Notes under the pieces: generated by a model
Told to the model about the DNA's origin: nothing
The model's input: the letters and a program-made list of their open reading frames with translations, nothing else
The model's database searches: none
Part shown: piece by piece, positions 10,082-18,646 of the stretch
Numbering within the stretch: position 1 is the first letter of the stretch
How the letters are laid out: every line of letters starts with the position of its first letter
Program-made: the position numbers and the translations under genes
From: an uncultured Lachnospiraceae bacterium
GTDB taxonomy: Bacteria > Bacillota > Clostridia > Lachnospirales > Lachnospiraceae
Assembly: GCA_947629385.1 (NCBI GenBank)
Contig: CANRDO010000024.1
Span: 1-46,614, forward strand
Length of the DNA stretch: 46,614 nucleotides
Reading direction: 5' to 3'

Positions 10082-10648
10082 CTAAAGGTACTGCTTCAGC
10101 ACCTGATACAGGGCCGCTACAGGCAGACCGACTACATTGTTGTAATCTCCTTCAATCGACTTCACCCACGCGGCAAACGCCCCCTGGATCCCGTATGAGC
10201 CGGCCTTGTCCATCGGCTCCCCAGTGTCCAGGTATTTTTCTGTCTCCTGCTCCGTCATCGGATACACGTGAACCTTCGTCTCACATGAAAAGACATGGCG
10301 CTTCACATCCGCACCCTCCTTCACGAGAATCGCGACTCCAGTGTAGACAGAGTGTGTGCTGCCCTGTATTTGTCGGAGCATCCGGCGGGCGTCTTCCCTG
10401 TCTTTTGGCTTTCCCATAATATGGCCATCCTGCCACACAATCGTATCGGAACCGATCACAATCCCTTCCTCAACAGCCGCCGCCACGTCCTCGGCCTTCT
10501 GCAGGGCAAGCCCCTCCACCACCTCGGAGGGAAGCTGACCCGCGACCTTCTCTTCTGCCTTGCTCGGTATTACGTCAAATTCCAGCCCTATTTGCCGCAG
10601 AAGCTCTCTCCTTCGAGGCGAGGCCGATGCCAATATGATCTTCTTCAT
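10082..10648 (-). CDS. maf: Maf-like nucleotide pyrophosphatase
   Basis: A 188-residue Maf/YhdE family protein, full length. It hydrolyses (d)NTPs, typically dTTP/UTP or modified nucleotides, to monophosphates and was first linked to septum inhibition. Family motifs are present: ILASASPRRRELL at 5-17, IGSDTIVW near 66, MGKPKDREDA near 77, GSTHSVYTGVA near 94 and YGIQGAFAAWVKSIEGDYNNVVGLP near 147. GGGAGA precedes the ATG at 10648. It lies downstream of the 50-aa gene and epsC on the same strand and may be cotranscribed. Confidence 0.93.
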   Translation of the reverse strand: MKKIILASASPRRRELLRQIGLEFDVIPSKAEEKVAGQLPSEVVEGLALQKAEDVAAAVEEGIVIGSDTIVWQDGHIMGKPKDREDARRMLRQIQGSTHSVYTGVAILVKEGADVKRHVFSCETKVHVYPMTEQETEKYLDTGEPMDKAGSYGIQGAFAAWVKSIEGDYNNVVGLPVAALYQVLKQYL

Positions 10649-10717
10649 AAAAAATCTCCCGAACTCAAACCAAAACCGTACTCAGCTTACTCTAAGGACA
10701 TCGCAAAGCGCCTGCGC

Positions 10718-10870
10718 CTACTGCCTGATGTAGATTCCCTGGGACTCAATGAATTCATCGAGATCCGCGATTGTCTCCTCTGCCCAGGTCTCGCTGATCT
10801 CAGACCCTTCGCTGTCTGATGTCCGGTCTATCTCTCGTTTTTCCTGCGTTTCCTTCTTCTCCTCTGACAT
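10718..10870 (-). CDS. Small acidic hypothetical protein (50 aa)
   Basis: Fifty residues, highly charged (MSEEKKETQEKREIDR...), ending in a hydrophobic-acidic tail ADLDEFIESQGIYIRQ. No membrane segment or known domain. I placed the start at 10870 because GGGAGGAAT lies just upstream; an ATG 13 codons earlier would overlap the epsC stop region and lacks a site. It sits between epsC and maf on one strand with short gaps, so it is probably translated from the same message. Function unknown. Confidence 0.6.
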   Translation of the reverse strand: MSEEKKETQEKREIDRTSDSEGSEISETWAEETIADLDEFIESQGIYIRQ

Positions 10871-10909
10871 TGCTGATTCCTCCCTCCGGCTTTTTCTATA
10901 CATTGGCAC

Positions 10910-11848
10910 TCAGCCCCTCCAGAATCCTTCCTGACCGAGCTCAGTCATGCGCACGCGCCCCTTGATCTGGAGCTCCGGGTTCTTGATACTCACCCTGGTG
11001 CCTCCCGGAACCGAGGATGTGATAAACGCGTTCGAGCCGATCGTCGCTCCTGCGCCGATGACCGTCTCTCCTCCGAGGATGGATGCGCCCGAGTACACTG
11101 TGACATTGTCTTCCAGCGTCGGATGCCTCTTGGAACCGCGCAGATTCTGTCCGCCTCTCGTGGAAAGCGCGCCGAGCGTCACACCCTGATAGATTTTCAC
11201 GCCCGTGCCAATCTCTGTGGTCTCACCGACGACAACACCTGTACCGTGATCGATAAAAAAATAGCTCCCGATCGACGCTCCGGGATGAATGTCAATCCCG
11301 GTCAGGCTGTGCGCGTGCTCCGTCATAATTCTCGGGATCATTGGAACCCCAAGAATATGCAGCTCATGCGCGATCCGATACACCGTGATCGCAAAAACTC
11401 CCGGATAGGAGAAGATCACCTCGTCCGTGTTGAAGGCCGCTGGATCTCCATCATATGCCGCCTGCACGTCCGTCGCGAGGATCGCGCGCAGTGCAGGAAG
11501 CCGCTCCAAAAACACATCGACGGCGTGCTCCGCCTTTTCGAATGCCTCCTGCCCGCTTTTCGGGAGCTCCGCCCTGTGGTACAGCGCCCTCGTCACCTGC
11601 TTCGTCAGCCGATACTTGATATCCTCCAGCAATTCGCCCACATGGTATTCGATGGAATCCCGGTTGAGATTCTTGAATTCAAAAAATCCGGGGAACACAA
11701 CGCAGCGAATCTTCTCGAGCAGGTCTATGATGACCTCATTGCTCAGCCTGTGCTCCATATCTATGCTGCAGGTCTGCGGGTATTCCTGATAGCTTTCCAG
11801 GATCATCCCCACCAGCCTGTCGATCTTTCTTTTGCCGGAATCCTGCAT
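10910..11848 (-). CDS. epsC: Serine O-acetyltransferase, EpsC/CysE type
   Basis: A 312-residue enzyme that transfers acetyl from acetyl-CoA to L-serine, giving O-acetylserine for cysteine synthesis. It has an all-helical N-terminal domain (1-170) and a C-terminal left-handed beta-helix. [19 protein letters not shown] near 195-213 contains the active-site Asp/His pairs, and [15 protein letters not shown] is near 247. The long N-terminus marks the EpsC subgroup. The start at 11848 has GGAAG 8-9 nt upstream. The longer frame runs back into the iron-ADH gene and is unlikely. No cysK is visible in the window. Confidence 0.92.
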   Translation of the reverse strand: MQDSGKRKIDRLVGMILESYQEYPQTCSIDMEHRLSNEVIIDLLEKIRCVVFPGFFEFKNLNRDSIEYHVGELLEDIKYRLTKQVTRALYHRAELPKSGQEAFEKAEHAVDVFLERLPALRAILATDVQAAYDGDPAAFNTDEVIFSYPGVFAITVYRIAHELHILGVPMIPRIMTEHAHSLTGIDIHPGASIGSYFFIDHGTGVVVGETTEIGTGVKIYQGVTLGALSTRGGQNLRGSKRHPTLEDNVTVYSGASILGGETVIGAGATIGSNAFITSSVPGGTRVSIKNPELQIKGRVRMTELGQEGFWRG

Positions 11849-11891
11849 TGTAGAGCTTCCTTTCTCTGGATCGAACTTTTTGGCTTTGTCA

Positions 11892-12971
11892 CTAATATGC
11901 CATATTGCAAATCTGGTATAGCATTGCCTCCGTGACCTCATAAGGCACGTTGCGCAGCTTTGACTCATTGGACATGATACCTCTGACTGCGCGCGTCACC
12001 AGCTCGTCGTCGGCCTCCAGCGGACCGATCAGATTGTGCATGAACGCAGAGAAATACTGCATGTCCGGGAAGCCGATCAGCCCAAGCACTTTTTTGCGCA
12101 GCAAAGGACCGGCCATCGAAAGATAGCCCGGCAGGAAATATCCGACCGCCTTTCCGTGCGGTACACCCTTCTCGTACGTGAAATAATAGCTCAGCCCGTG
12201 CGGCAGGGACGTCCCTGTGTGCGCGATCGCCATGCCCGCCAGTGTAGACGCAAACAAAAGTGTGTCACACTCCTCCACCGTAAGGCTGGCCCCAATGAGC
12301 ACATTCTTGACACTGCTCCAGATCCCCATGCCATACTCACAGAGCATACGGCTGAAATCGGTGGCCTGCGCATTGATATAGCTCTCGATAAAATGTCCGA
12401 GTGCATCCACCGCTGTATTGACCATAATCTGCTTCGGCATATGCTGTAGATACTTTCCATCCACCAGCGCGTATACCGGATAGACCTTGTGCGGCAGACT
12501 TGCCTTGATGCGCTGCTCATGAATCGTCAATATCGCGTAAGGAGTCACCTCCGAACCTGTCCCGCAGGTCGTCGGCACCTCCACAACCGGAAGCGCCGCA
12601 GCCTTCTCTCCCTTCCTGTAGAGGAAGTCTGCTCCCTCGCCCTTCTGCGCGATCATCAGCGCAACCGCCTTCGCCGCATCCATCGGAGAACCCCCTCCGA
12701 TCCCGATCACGAAATCCGCCTGCTCCTTCACACCCAGATCCCTGAGCTGCATCACCATCTCCACCGATGGATTCTCCTCCACCGCATCAAAGATGACATA
12801 CTCCACGCCCTGCCCCTTCAGGACATCCGTAACGTCAGCAAGCGAACCATTCCCAGATGAGCTTTTGCCCGTCACGATCAGCGCCCTGCGCCCGAGCGAC
12901 GCCCACTCAGCACCATGCTTCTTTACGCAATCCCTCTCGCTGTAAATCTTTGTCGGCAAATAAAAATACAT
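11892..12971 (-). CDS. Iron-containing alcohol dehydrogenase family protein
   Basis: A 359-residue group III (iron-activated) dehydrogenase. [13 protein letters not shown] near 91 and [13 protein letters not shown] near 134 form the NAD(P)-binding part. Metal ligands are visible as D and H in [15 protein letters not shown] in [10 protein letters not shown] and H in GVPHGKAVG. Members reduce aldehydes or oxidise alcohols, and the substrate cannot be predicted. It ends 43 bp before the epsC start on the same strand, and the epsC upstream region lies inside its 3' end. Confidence 0.92.
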   Translation of the reverse strand: MYFYLPTKIYSERDCVKKHGAEWASLGRRALIVTGKSSSGNGSLADVTDVLKGQGVEYVIFDAVEENPSVEMVMQLRDLGVKEQADFVIGIGGGSPMDAAKAVALMIAQKGEGADFLYRKGEKAAALPVVEVPTTCGTGSEVTPYAILTIHEQRIKASLPHKVYPVYALVDGKYLQHMPKQIMVNTAVDALGHFIESYINAQATDFSRMLCEYGMGIWSSVKNVLIGASLTVEECDTLLFASTLAGMAIAHTGTSLPHGLSYYFTYEKGVPHGKAVGYFLPGYLSMAGPLLRKKVLGLIGFPDMQYFSAFMHNLIGPLEADDELVTRAVRGIMSNESKLRNVPYEVTEAMLYQICNMAY

Positions 12972-12993
12972 TCCTTATCTGCCCTCCCCTTTC

Positions 12994-13674
12994 TCAGAAC
13001 AGTTTTTCCACGTCTTCCTTCAGATCCTCTGCCGCTTCCTTGAGCTCGTCAGCCGCATTTCCGGCAATCTCCTTCGCGCCGTCCGCAAGCTCTTCTGCCG
13101 TGTCCTTCATCGCTTCCTTCGCGTCCTCTGCCGTCTCAGCCGCAGCATCCTTCAGATCGTCCACCGCCTCTTTTGCCATATCCTTCACATCTCCGGCAAC
13201 GTCCTCTGCGGCCTCTTTCGCATCCTCCGCCGCTTCCTCCACTTTCTCTGTCACATCCTCGGCGTCCACAATCACGGCAGACTCATCCTCTGCATCGGCC
13301 TCCTCGACCGGCTCCGGCATCTTGCCGCCGCAGTTCGGGCAGAAGCGCTCGTCGGCAGATACCTCCGTATTACAGCTCGGGCAGAGTACCACTCCCTTTA
13401 CCTCGCGTACCTGTTCCTTCAGCTGCTCAATCTCCACCAGCTTGTCGCTGATCGTCTGGACGAACTCCTCAAACCCTTCCGGGACGCTGTCCTTATGGAG
13501 CTCATAGAATTTCTTCCCGATCTCAGAATATATATTCTCGATCTGCTTCTTCGCGTCATTGGCCTTGCCGTTGAGCTGCCTGATCTTATTCAGCTTCTGA
13601 ACCTCTTCTGCCGTATCCTTGCCCAACTGCTTTACTTTGCTTGTAAACTTTTGTGTAAGTTCATTGAAATCCAT
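12994..13674 (-). CDS. Zinc-ribbon protein with coiled coil and LEA-like acidic tail
   Basis: A 226-residue soluble protein in three parts. Residues 1-95 form a helical/coiled-coil region. Residues about 97-117 form a zinc ribbon (CPSCNTEV...FCPNCGG). Residues 125-226 form an Ala/Glu/Asp/Lys-rich amphipathic helix of 7- and 11-residue repeats such as AEDAKEAAEDV, like group 3 LEA proteins and apolipoproteins. The start at 13674 is preferred because GGAGGAAAACATT precedes it; the ATG five codons earlier overlaps that site. Zinc-ribbon/coiled-coil proteins of this kind are common in Clostridia without assigned function. A membrane-shielding or stress role for the tail is inference only. Confidence 0.75.
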   Translation of the reverse strand: MDFNELTQKFTSKVKQLGKDTAEEVQKLNKIRQLNGKANDAKKQIENIYSEIGKKFYELHKDSVPEGFEEFVQTISDKLVEIEQLKEQVREVKGVVLCPSCNTEVSADERFCPNCGGKMPEPVEEADAEDESAVIVDAEDVTEKVEEAAEDAKEAAEDVAGDVKDMAKEAVDDLKDAAAETAEDAKEAMKDTAEELADGAKEIAGNAADELKEAAEDLKEDVEKLF

Positions 13675-13729
13675 AATGTTTTCCTCCATGAATTGTTAAT
13701 TATAAAATTTTGTCCTCTATTACATAACT

Positions 13730-14071
13730 TTATTCATTGTAGATCAATGCCATAAACACCAGGTCGTCGTCGGAATTGTTCTCGATCGCATGTCCCTGCC
13801 CTACCTCGATATAGCACACATCCCCTGGGCCGACCTCATTTCTTGAGCCGTCGTTGTCGACAAAGATTCCATGTCCCTCCAGAATAAAATATGGCTCCGT
13901 ATCGCCAATGTGCTCATGAAATCCGATGCTGCAGCCCGGTCTCAGACGAATGCGCGCATAGAGTCTTCCGTGACCGTTCATTTCCTCCTTCGAGACAATA
14001 TGCTCCAGCGTCACCTTTCCATTGCCTCCGCGCATATTTTCCCTTTCCTCCACAGTTGGCTTTCTTACCAT
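13730..14071 (-). CDS. Small single-domain cupin protein
   Basis: A 113-residue cupin_2 beta-barrel. The first metal-binding motif is GFHEHIGDTEPYFILEGHG near 56-74 and the second is VGPGDVCYIEVGQGHAIEN near 81-99, each supplying His/Glu ligands. Such stand-alone cupins bind a metal and a small sugar or organic acid and may act as isomerases or sensors. GGGGG lies before the ATG. Its promoter at 14131-14159 overlaps an inverted repeat, so it is probably regulated. It is divergent from the ABC importer, but no direct functional link is shown. Confidence 0.88.
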   Translation of the reverse strand: MVRKPTVEERENMRGGNGKVTLEHIVSKEEMNGHGRLYARIRLRPGCSIGFHEHIGDTEPYFILEGHGIFVDNDGSRNEVGPGDVCYIEVGQGHAIENNSDDDLVFMALIYNE

Positions 14072-14112
14072 AGAGACGCCCCCTTTTCCTGATTTATATC
14101 TGAGCCATGCCG

Positions 14113-14159
14113 ACTCTTTTCGATAGTTTCATATTAAAAGAGTTGCCACAAAATGTCAA
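14113..14159 (-). promoter_or_regulatory. Cupin promoter overlapped by an inverted repeat
   Basis: Minus-strand TTGACA (14159-14154), a 17-nt spacer and TAATAT (14136-14131), a near-consensus promoter. ACTCTTTT at 14113-14120 and AAAAGAGT at 14136-14143 form an 8-bp inverted repeat around the -10, a plausible repressor site. Confidence 0.55.
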
Positions 14160-14309
14160 CTTGATAAAGAAAGATTTCAGAAAAGTTTCACAGTACAGCC
14201 TATCGTATTTTTTTCAAGTTTCTATTAATCTATTGTTTTTCCATCACTTTTCCTGATTATTATTATAGTTTATATAAGAATGCTCAGATAAAAGAGGGGT
14301 ATACGAACA

Positions 14310-15281
14310 ATGAAAAAGAAGGGAAAATTATTCATAGCATTCAGTCTGTCTGTGCTCTGTGCCAGCTTTGTCGCCGGCAGCTCATCCGCAAAGGACATCG
14401 AAGTAAACATCGGCTACTTTAACAACGTGACGCACGCGCAGGCGCTCTACATGAAAGCGCAGGGGACGCTGGAGGAGGCGCTTCCCGACGACGTGACAAT
14501 CAACTGGACCGCGTTCAACGCCGGACCCGCGGAGGTGGAAGCGCTCTTTGCGGAGGACATCGACATCGGTTACATCGGACCGGTTCCGGCCATCACCGCG
14601 AACGTGCGCTCCGAGGGGGACGTGACCGTCCTGTGCGGCGCGGCCCAGGCCGGCGCGATCCTCGTGAAGTCCGCGGACGCCGAAATCGCGTCCGTAGCCG
14701 ATCTCGACGGGAAGACCATCGCGATCCCGCAGCTAGGGAACACCCAGCATCTGTGCCTGCTGAAGCTTCTGTCCGACAACGGTCTCGCGCCCGTGGAGCA
14801 GGGCGGAACCGTCACCGTGGCGGCTGTAGAAAACGCTGACGTCCTGAACATGATGGATCAGGGCAATATCGACGCCGCGCTTGTCCCGGAGCCGTGGGGC
14901 GCCACGCTGCTCGATGGAGGAGCCGAAATCGTTCTTGACTACGACGAGGTCTATCGAGATGGCGATTACCCTGTAACGGTCGTGGTTGTGCGCAATGAAT
15001 TTCTGGAGGAGCATCCGGACATTGTCGATACATTCCTCGAGAAGCACAGCGAGACAACTGCTCTTCTGTCTGAGAATGCCGAGGAAGCCTCCTCTGTTGT
15101 GAACGAAGAGCTGAACGAGGCGACCGGCAAGTCGCTGGAGCCGGCGATCCTCACAGACGCGTTCGGGCGCATTGTCTTCTCCGACGAAATCAGCGAGGAT
15201 GCAATGCAGGACTTTGCAGATATTTCTCTGGAGCAGGGCTTCATTCTAGAAAGCTACGAAAATCTGTTCACCGAGCGCTGA
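14310..15281 (+). CDS. ABC transporter substrate-binding protein (sulfonate/nitrate/taurine type)
   Basis: A 323-residue periplasmic-binding-type protein of the SsuA/TauA/NrtA family. Residues 1-27 form an export signal. The mature part starts near KDIEVNIGYFNNVTHAQALYM and continues with FAEDIDIGYIGPVPAI, then LDGKTIAIPQLGNTQHL and DAALVPEPWGATLL, the blocks that line the anion-binding cleft. The signal contains VLCAS but no standard lipobox, so lipid anchoring is uncertain, which is odd for a Gram-positive binding protein. It is followed by ATPase and permease genes. The substrate may be an aliphatic sulfonate, taurine or a related anion; no desulfonation enzyme is nearby to decide. Confidence 0.9.
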   Translation: MKKKGKLFIAFSLSVLCASFVAGSSSAKDIEVNIGYFNNVTHAQALYMKAQGTLEEALPDDVTINWTAFNAGPAEVEALFAEDIDIGYIGPVPAITANVRSEGDVTVLCGAAQAGAILVKSADAEIASVADLDGKTIAIPQLGNTQHLCLLKLLSDNGLAPVEQGGTVTVAAVENADVLNMMDQGNIDAALVPEPWGATLLDGGAEIVLDYDEVYRDGDYPVTVVVVRNEFLEEHPDIVDTFLEKHSETTALLSENAEEASSVVNEELNEATGKSLEPAILTDAFGRIVFSDEISEDAMQDFADISLEQGFILESYENLFTER

Positions 15282-15364
15282 GCGCCACTGTCTGATCTGT
15301 AAGAACGTGATCCAGATCTACAAAAATGCCGTCAATGCGACGGCGGAATGGAGTCTGAACTGAA

Positions 15365-16105
15365 ATGTCCCTACAATTAAGGAATATAACAAAAACCTTT
15401 CAGGATTCCGGACAGGATGCGGTCCGAAACGTTGACCTGGAGATTGCGGACGGCGAGTTCGTCTGCGTCGTCGGAAAGAGCGGCTGCGGAAAGAGCACGC
15501 TTCTCAACCTTATCGCCGGTCTGGAAAAGCCGACGGCAGGGGAGATCCTGCTGGACGGTGCTCCCATCACGGGTCCCGGCGCGGACCGCGTCGTGATGTT
15601 TCAGGAGCATGCGCTTTTCCCCTGGCTGAACGTCATCCAGAATGTAAAGTTTGGCATGGAGATCGCCGGACTTCCAAAGCAGGAGCAGGAGGAAAAGGCG
15701 ATGAAATATCTCCGCCTCATGCAGCTTGAAGAATACCGGGATTACGCTGTCCACCAGCTCTCAGGCGGAATGCGCCAGCGGGTCGCGCTTGCGAGGGCTC
15801 TGACTCTGGATTCCAAGATCCTGCTGATGGACGAACCGTTCTCCGCTCTGGACAAACAGACCTCCAACCGGCTCCGCGCAGAGCTTCAGGACATCTGGAT
15901 GAAAACCAGAAGAACGATCTTTTTCATCACGCACAGTGTAGAAGAGGCCGTCTATCTGGCAGACCGCGTCATCGTCCTGTCTTCCGGCGCAAACAGTGTA
16001 CAGGATATTGTACCGATCGAACTGGAGCGCCCGCGCCATGTCTACGACAATGCCTTCGTAGAATATCGCCACAGAATTTTGGACGAAGTACAGAAAGAGC
16101 TTTGA
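15365..16105 (+). CDS. ABC transporter ATP-binding protein (SsuB/TauB type)
   Basis: A 246-residue cytoplasmic ATPase that powers the importer. Walker A GKSGCGKSTLL near 38-48, Q-loop region VMFQEHALFPWL near 77-88, signature LSGGMRQRVALARAL near 134-148, Walker B ILLMDEPFSALD near 154-165 and switch histidine ITHSVEEAVYL near 187. The SGGMRQR signature and FPW after the Q-loop are typical of the nitrate/sulfonate/taurine class. It lies 83 bp after the binding-protein gene; that gap contains a small hairpin (CCGTC/GACGG near 15330) which could tune expression. Confidence 0.93.
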   Translation: MSLQLRNITKTFQDSGQDAVRNVDLEIADGEFVCVVGKSGCGKSTLLNLIAGLEKPTAGEILLDGAPITGPGADRVVMFQEHALFPWLNVIQNVKFGMEIAGLPKQEQEEKAMKYLRLMQLEEYRDYAVHQLSGGMRQRVALARALTLDSKILLMDEPFSALDKQTSNRLRAELQDIWMKTRRTIFFITHSVEEAVYLADRVIVLSSGANSVQDIVPIELERPRHVYDNAFVEYRHRILDEVQKEL

Positions 16106-16132
16106 ATACAGGTATCAGAAAGGTATGGAAAT

Positions 16133-16933
16133 ATGGCTAAAAATACGCAAAAGGGCAATAGCAAAATCGCAAAACTGCTGCAGCAGCTTCTCTTCCTGCT
16201 CGGCATCGTCGTTCTCTGGCAGCTTTTGTATTTCGTCGGAGTCGACGTGCTCGAATTCTGGAAGCCTTACGCGATGCCGTCGCCCGCGGGGGTCTGGAAA
16301 AGCCTCCTGCGGCTGATTGAAAACGGCTCGCTGCTCGCTGCCATCGGCAACAGCCTTCTGCGCGGCATGACCGGCTTCGCGATCTCCGTCGTAATCGGAA
16401 CGCTGCTCGGCTTCCTGATGGAGCATTTCAAATTCCTGCACCAGAACATGCGTCCGCTCGTGATGGGCGTGCAGACTCTTCCGAGCGTCTGCTGGGTGCC
16501 GTTCTCCATTCTGTGGTTCGGCCTCTCCGAGCAGGCGATTATCTTCGTCGTGGTCATGGGCTCCGCATTTTCCATCGCCATCGCAACTGACAACGCGATC
16601 CGCAACGTGCCGCCGATCTACCAGAAAGCAGCCCTCACGATGGGCGCAAACCAGAAGCAGATCTACCGGAAGGTAATCCTGCACGCCTGCCTTCCGGAGC
16701 TGATCTCTGGCCTGAAGCAGGGCTGGTCTTTCGCCTGGCGGGCGCTGATGTCCGGTGAGGTCATGACGACCTGCATCGGCCTCGGCCAGACGCTGATCAC
16801 CGGCCGCAACCTCGCGGACATCAACCAGGTCATGCTCGTGATGATCATCATCGTGCTCGTGGGAATCCTGATCGACCAGCTCTTCTTCCGGAGTCTGGAA
16901 CGGAGCATTTACCGAAAGAGAGGGCTGCTCTGA
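16133..16933 (+). CDS. ABC transporter permease (SsuC/TauC type)
   Basis: A 266-residue inner-membrane permease with six predicted membrane helices. The EAA-like loop KAALTMGANQKQIYRKVILHACLPELISGL (about 162-191) contacts the ATPase. AGAAAGG precedes the ATG at 16133. It completes a three-gene importer with the two upstream genes. The operon ends at the bidirectional terminator at 16971. Confidence 0.93.
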   Translation: MAKNTQKGNSKIAKLLQQLLFLLGIVVLWQLLYFVGVDVLEFWKPYAMPSPAGVWKSLLRLIENGSLLAAIGNSLLRGMTGFAISVVIGTLLGFLMEHFKFLHQNMRPLVMGVQTLPSVCWVPFSILWFGLSEQAIIFVVVMGSAFSIAIATDNAIRNVPPIYQKAALTMGANQKQIYRKVILHACLPELISGLKQGWSFAWRALMSGEVMTTCIGLGQTLITGRNLADINQVMLVMIIIVLVGILIDQLFFRSLERSIYRKRGLL

Positions 16934-16970
16934 AAATCTGTCTGCAAGACAATTATAATTGAAAAATAAA

Positions 16971-16995
16971 AAAAGTCCCGATCCAGGGACTTTTT
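16971..16995. terminator. Bidirectional terminator between the ABC importer and the tRNA operon
   Basis: AAAAGTCCC and GGGACTTTT form a 9-bp stem with a 6-nt loop, flanked by A and T tracts on both sides. It can stop both the plus-strand importer transcript and the minus-strand tRNA-Cys transcript, whose 3' end is at 16999. Confidence 0.85.
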
Positions 16996-16998
16996 TAA

Positions 16999-17069
16999 AG
17001 GTGCCACCCGGATTTGAACCGGGGATAAGGGTGTTGCAGACCCGCGCCTTACCTCTTGGCTATGGCACC
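16999..17069 (-). tRNA. tRNA-Cys (GCA)
   Basis: Cloverleaf read on the minus strand. The acceptor GGTGCCA (17069-17063) pairs perfectly with TGGCACC, with T as discriminator, as expected for cysteine. The D arm is GCC-N9-GGC, the anticodon loop CTGCAAC carries GCA, and the T arm is CCGGTTCAAATCCGG-like. The outermost anticodon-stem pair is weak (C-U). No CCA is encoded. It is the second gene of a tRNA-Glu/tRNA-Cys transcript. Confidence 0.93.
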
Positions 17070-17084
17070 TCGCTATGAGCACTT

Positions 17085-17188
17085 GACGACCGTACTTTGG
17101 TCGTCTACGTGCGATGCATGCCGAACCCTTAATGAGCACTTGTGCGAATTTAGTAGTTCGGCGCTTGACAACCGTATTCCAGTTGTCT
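17085..17188 (-). other. tRNA spacer with two similar covarying hairpins
   Basis: In the transcript between tRNA-Glu and tRNA-Cys, GACAACT-N7-GGTTGTC (17187-17167) and GACGACC-N7-GGTCGTC (17105-17085) form 7-bp hairpins. They differ by compensating changes: A-U versus G-C in one pair and U-G versus C-G in another. The sequence ATGAGCACTTG also occurs twice (17075-17085 and 17132-17142). Processing signals are a possible role. Confidence 0.55.
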
Positions 17189-17189
17189 A

Positions 17190-17261
17190 TGACTCCTACG
17201 GGAATCGAACCCGTGTTACCGCCGTGAAAGGGCGATGTCTTAACCGCTTGACCAAGGAGCC
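17190..17261 (-). tRNA. tRNA-Glu (TTC)
   Basis: Cloverleaf read on the minus strand. The acceptor GGCTCCT pairs with AGGAGTC (one G-U pair), the discriminator is A, the anticodon loop is CTTTCAC with anticodon TTC, and the T arm is ACGGGTTCGATTCCCGT. No CCA is encoded. It is the first gene of the tRNA transcript from the promoter at 17371-17399. Confidence 0.95.
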
Positions 17262-17370
17262 TTATTGGAAAAGATTGCTCACTGGTCTCTCGACAAGCTG
17301 TGAAATACGGCTCCTCCCAATCCATATATCTCAGGCAAACCGAACATCCACTGCATCAGCGGCAAACTAG

Positions 17371-17399
17371 ATAATAGCATACCTCAGAACTTTTGGCAA
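17371..17399 (-). promoter_or_regulatory. Promoter of the tRNA-Glu/tRNA-Cys operon
   Basis: Minus-strand TTGCCA (17399-17394), a 17-nt spacer and TATTAT (17376-17371). It is back-to-back with the glycerate kinase promoter starting at 17410. Confidence 0.65.
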
Positions 17400-17409
17400 G
17401 CATTTTTTA

Positions 17410-17438
17410 TTGCTTTCCATTTCGCGCAATGTTAAAAT
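17410..17438 (+). promoter_or_regulatory. Promoter of the glycerate kinase gene
   Basis: TTGCTT (17410-17415), a 17-nt spacer and TAAAAT (17433-17438), with the ATG 41 nt downstream of the -10. Confidence 0.55.
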
Positions 17439-17479
17439 CATAAAACAATATCTGTAAAAGGGAAAGGATTGATTCTGCA

Positions 17480-18634
17480 ATGAAAGTCATCGCTGCGATC
17501 GATTCATTCAAAGGGAGCCTGACCTCCCTTGAAGCGGGTGAAGCAGCCCGGCAGGGAATCCTCCGGGTCTACCCAAATGCACAGGTGAGCGTGAGGCCGC
17601 TCGCGGACGGAGGCGAAGGAACCGTCAATGCCCTCACGCTCGGAATGGGCGGACGCATAGAAAAAGCAACCGTCACTGGCCCGCTCGGAAAACCGGTGGA
17701 ATGCGCATACGGAATACTAGGTGACGGCAGTACAGCTGTCCTGGAAATGTCAGGCGCAGCTGGAATCACGCTTGTCTCCGCAGATGAGCGCAATCCCATG
17801 AACACCACCACCTACGGAGTCGGCGAGGTGATCCGCGACGCCATCGCAAAGGGCTGCCGCCGTTTCATCGTGGGGATTGGCGGGAGCGCCACCAACGACG
17901 GCGGAATCGGAATGCTCCAGGCACTGGGTTACGGCATGCTCAACGAAAATGGAGAGCAGGTCTCTTTCGGCGCAAAAGGACTCGGAGAGCTTCGGACGAT
18001 CACAGACGACTCCGTGCTCCCGGAGCTTCGTGAGTGCAGCTTCCGTGTCGCCTGCGATGTGACGAATCCCCTGTGCGGAGAACATGGTGCCAGCGCTGTC
18101 TACGGTCCGCAGAAAGGCGCCACACCAGCTATGATTTCTCAGATGGATCAATGGCTTAGCGCGTACGCGAACCTGATATCTTCCAAAAAACATCCCCGCG
18201 CTGACAAAAATCAGGCGGGGACAGGAGCCGCGGGCGGTCTCGGATTCGCGTTTCTCACCTTCACAAACGCAGTGCTTGAGTCCGGCATCCGGATCGTGCT
18301 GGAAGAAACGCATTTAGAAGACGATATAAAGGACGCCGACCTCATAGTCACAGGCGAGGGCAGGTTGGACGCCCAGACTGTGATGGGAAAGGCCCCGGTC
18401 GGCGTCGCGCAGATCGCCAAAAAATACGGCAAACCGGTAATCGCTTTCTCCGGCAGCGCCACGTCGGACGCAGGCGCCTGCAACAACGCCGGCATCGACG
18501 CGTTCTTTCCTATTCTCCAGGACGTCGTCACGCTTGAGGAAGCCATGGATCTCGAAACCGCCGCGCGCAATCTGGCCGACACCGCGGAGCAGGTCTTCCG
18601 GCTTGTAAAAAAATTTGCTCGGGAATTTACGTGA
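17480..18634 (+). CDS. Glycerate kinase (GarK/GlxK family)
   Basis: A 384-residue enzyme of the two-domain bacterial glycerate kinase family, full length. It phosphorylates D-glycerate to 2- or 3-phosphoglycerate, feeding glycerate or glyoxylate carbon into glycolysis. Motifs: AIDSFKGSLTSLEAGEAA at 5-22, RPLADGGEGTVNAL near 39-52, FIVGIGGSATNDGGIGMLQALGYG near 129-152 and VTGEGRLDAQTVMGKAPVGVA near 290-310. AAAGGA precedes the ATG. It is a lone gene upstream of the Bce-type module, with no other glycerate-pathway gene beside it. Confidence 0.95.
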   Translation: MKVIAAIDSFKGSLTSLEAGEAARQGILRVYPNAQVSVRPLADGGEGTVNALTLGMGGRIEKATVTGPLGKPVECAYGILGDGSTAVLEMSGAAGITLVSADERNPMNTTTYGVGEVIRDAIAKGCRRFIVGIGGSATNDGGIGMLQALGYGMLNENGEQVSFGAKGLGELRTITDDSVLPELRECSFRVACDVTNPLCGEHGASAVYGPQKGATPAMISQMDQWLSAYANLISSKKHPRADKNQAGTGAAGGLGFAFLTFTNAVLESGIRIVLEETHLEDDIKDADLIVTGEGRLDAQTVMGKAPVGVAQIAKKYGKPVIAFSGSATSDAGACNNAGIDAFFPILQDVVTLEEAMDLETAARNLADTAEQVFRLVKKFAREFT

Positions 18635-18646
18635 TAGACGAGAAAC

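Noticed and set aside
14160..14309. Possible riboswitch before the ABC importer
   Set aside because: AT-rich and short; I see no conserved riboswitch core such as TPP, SAM or cobalamin motifs.
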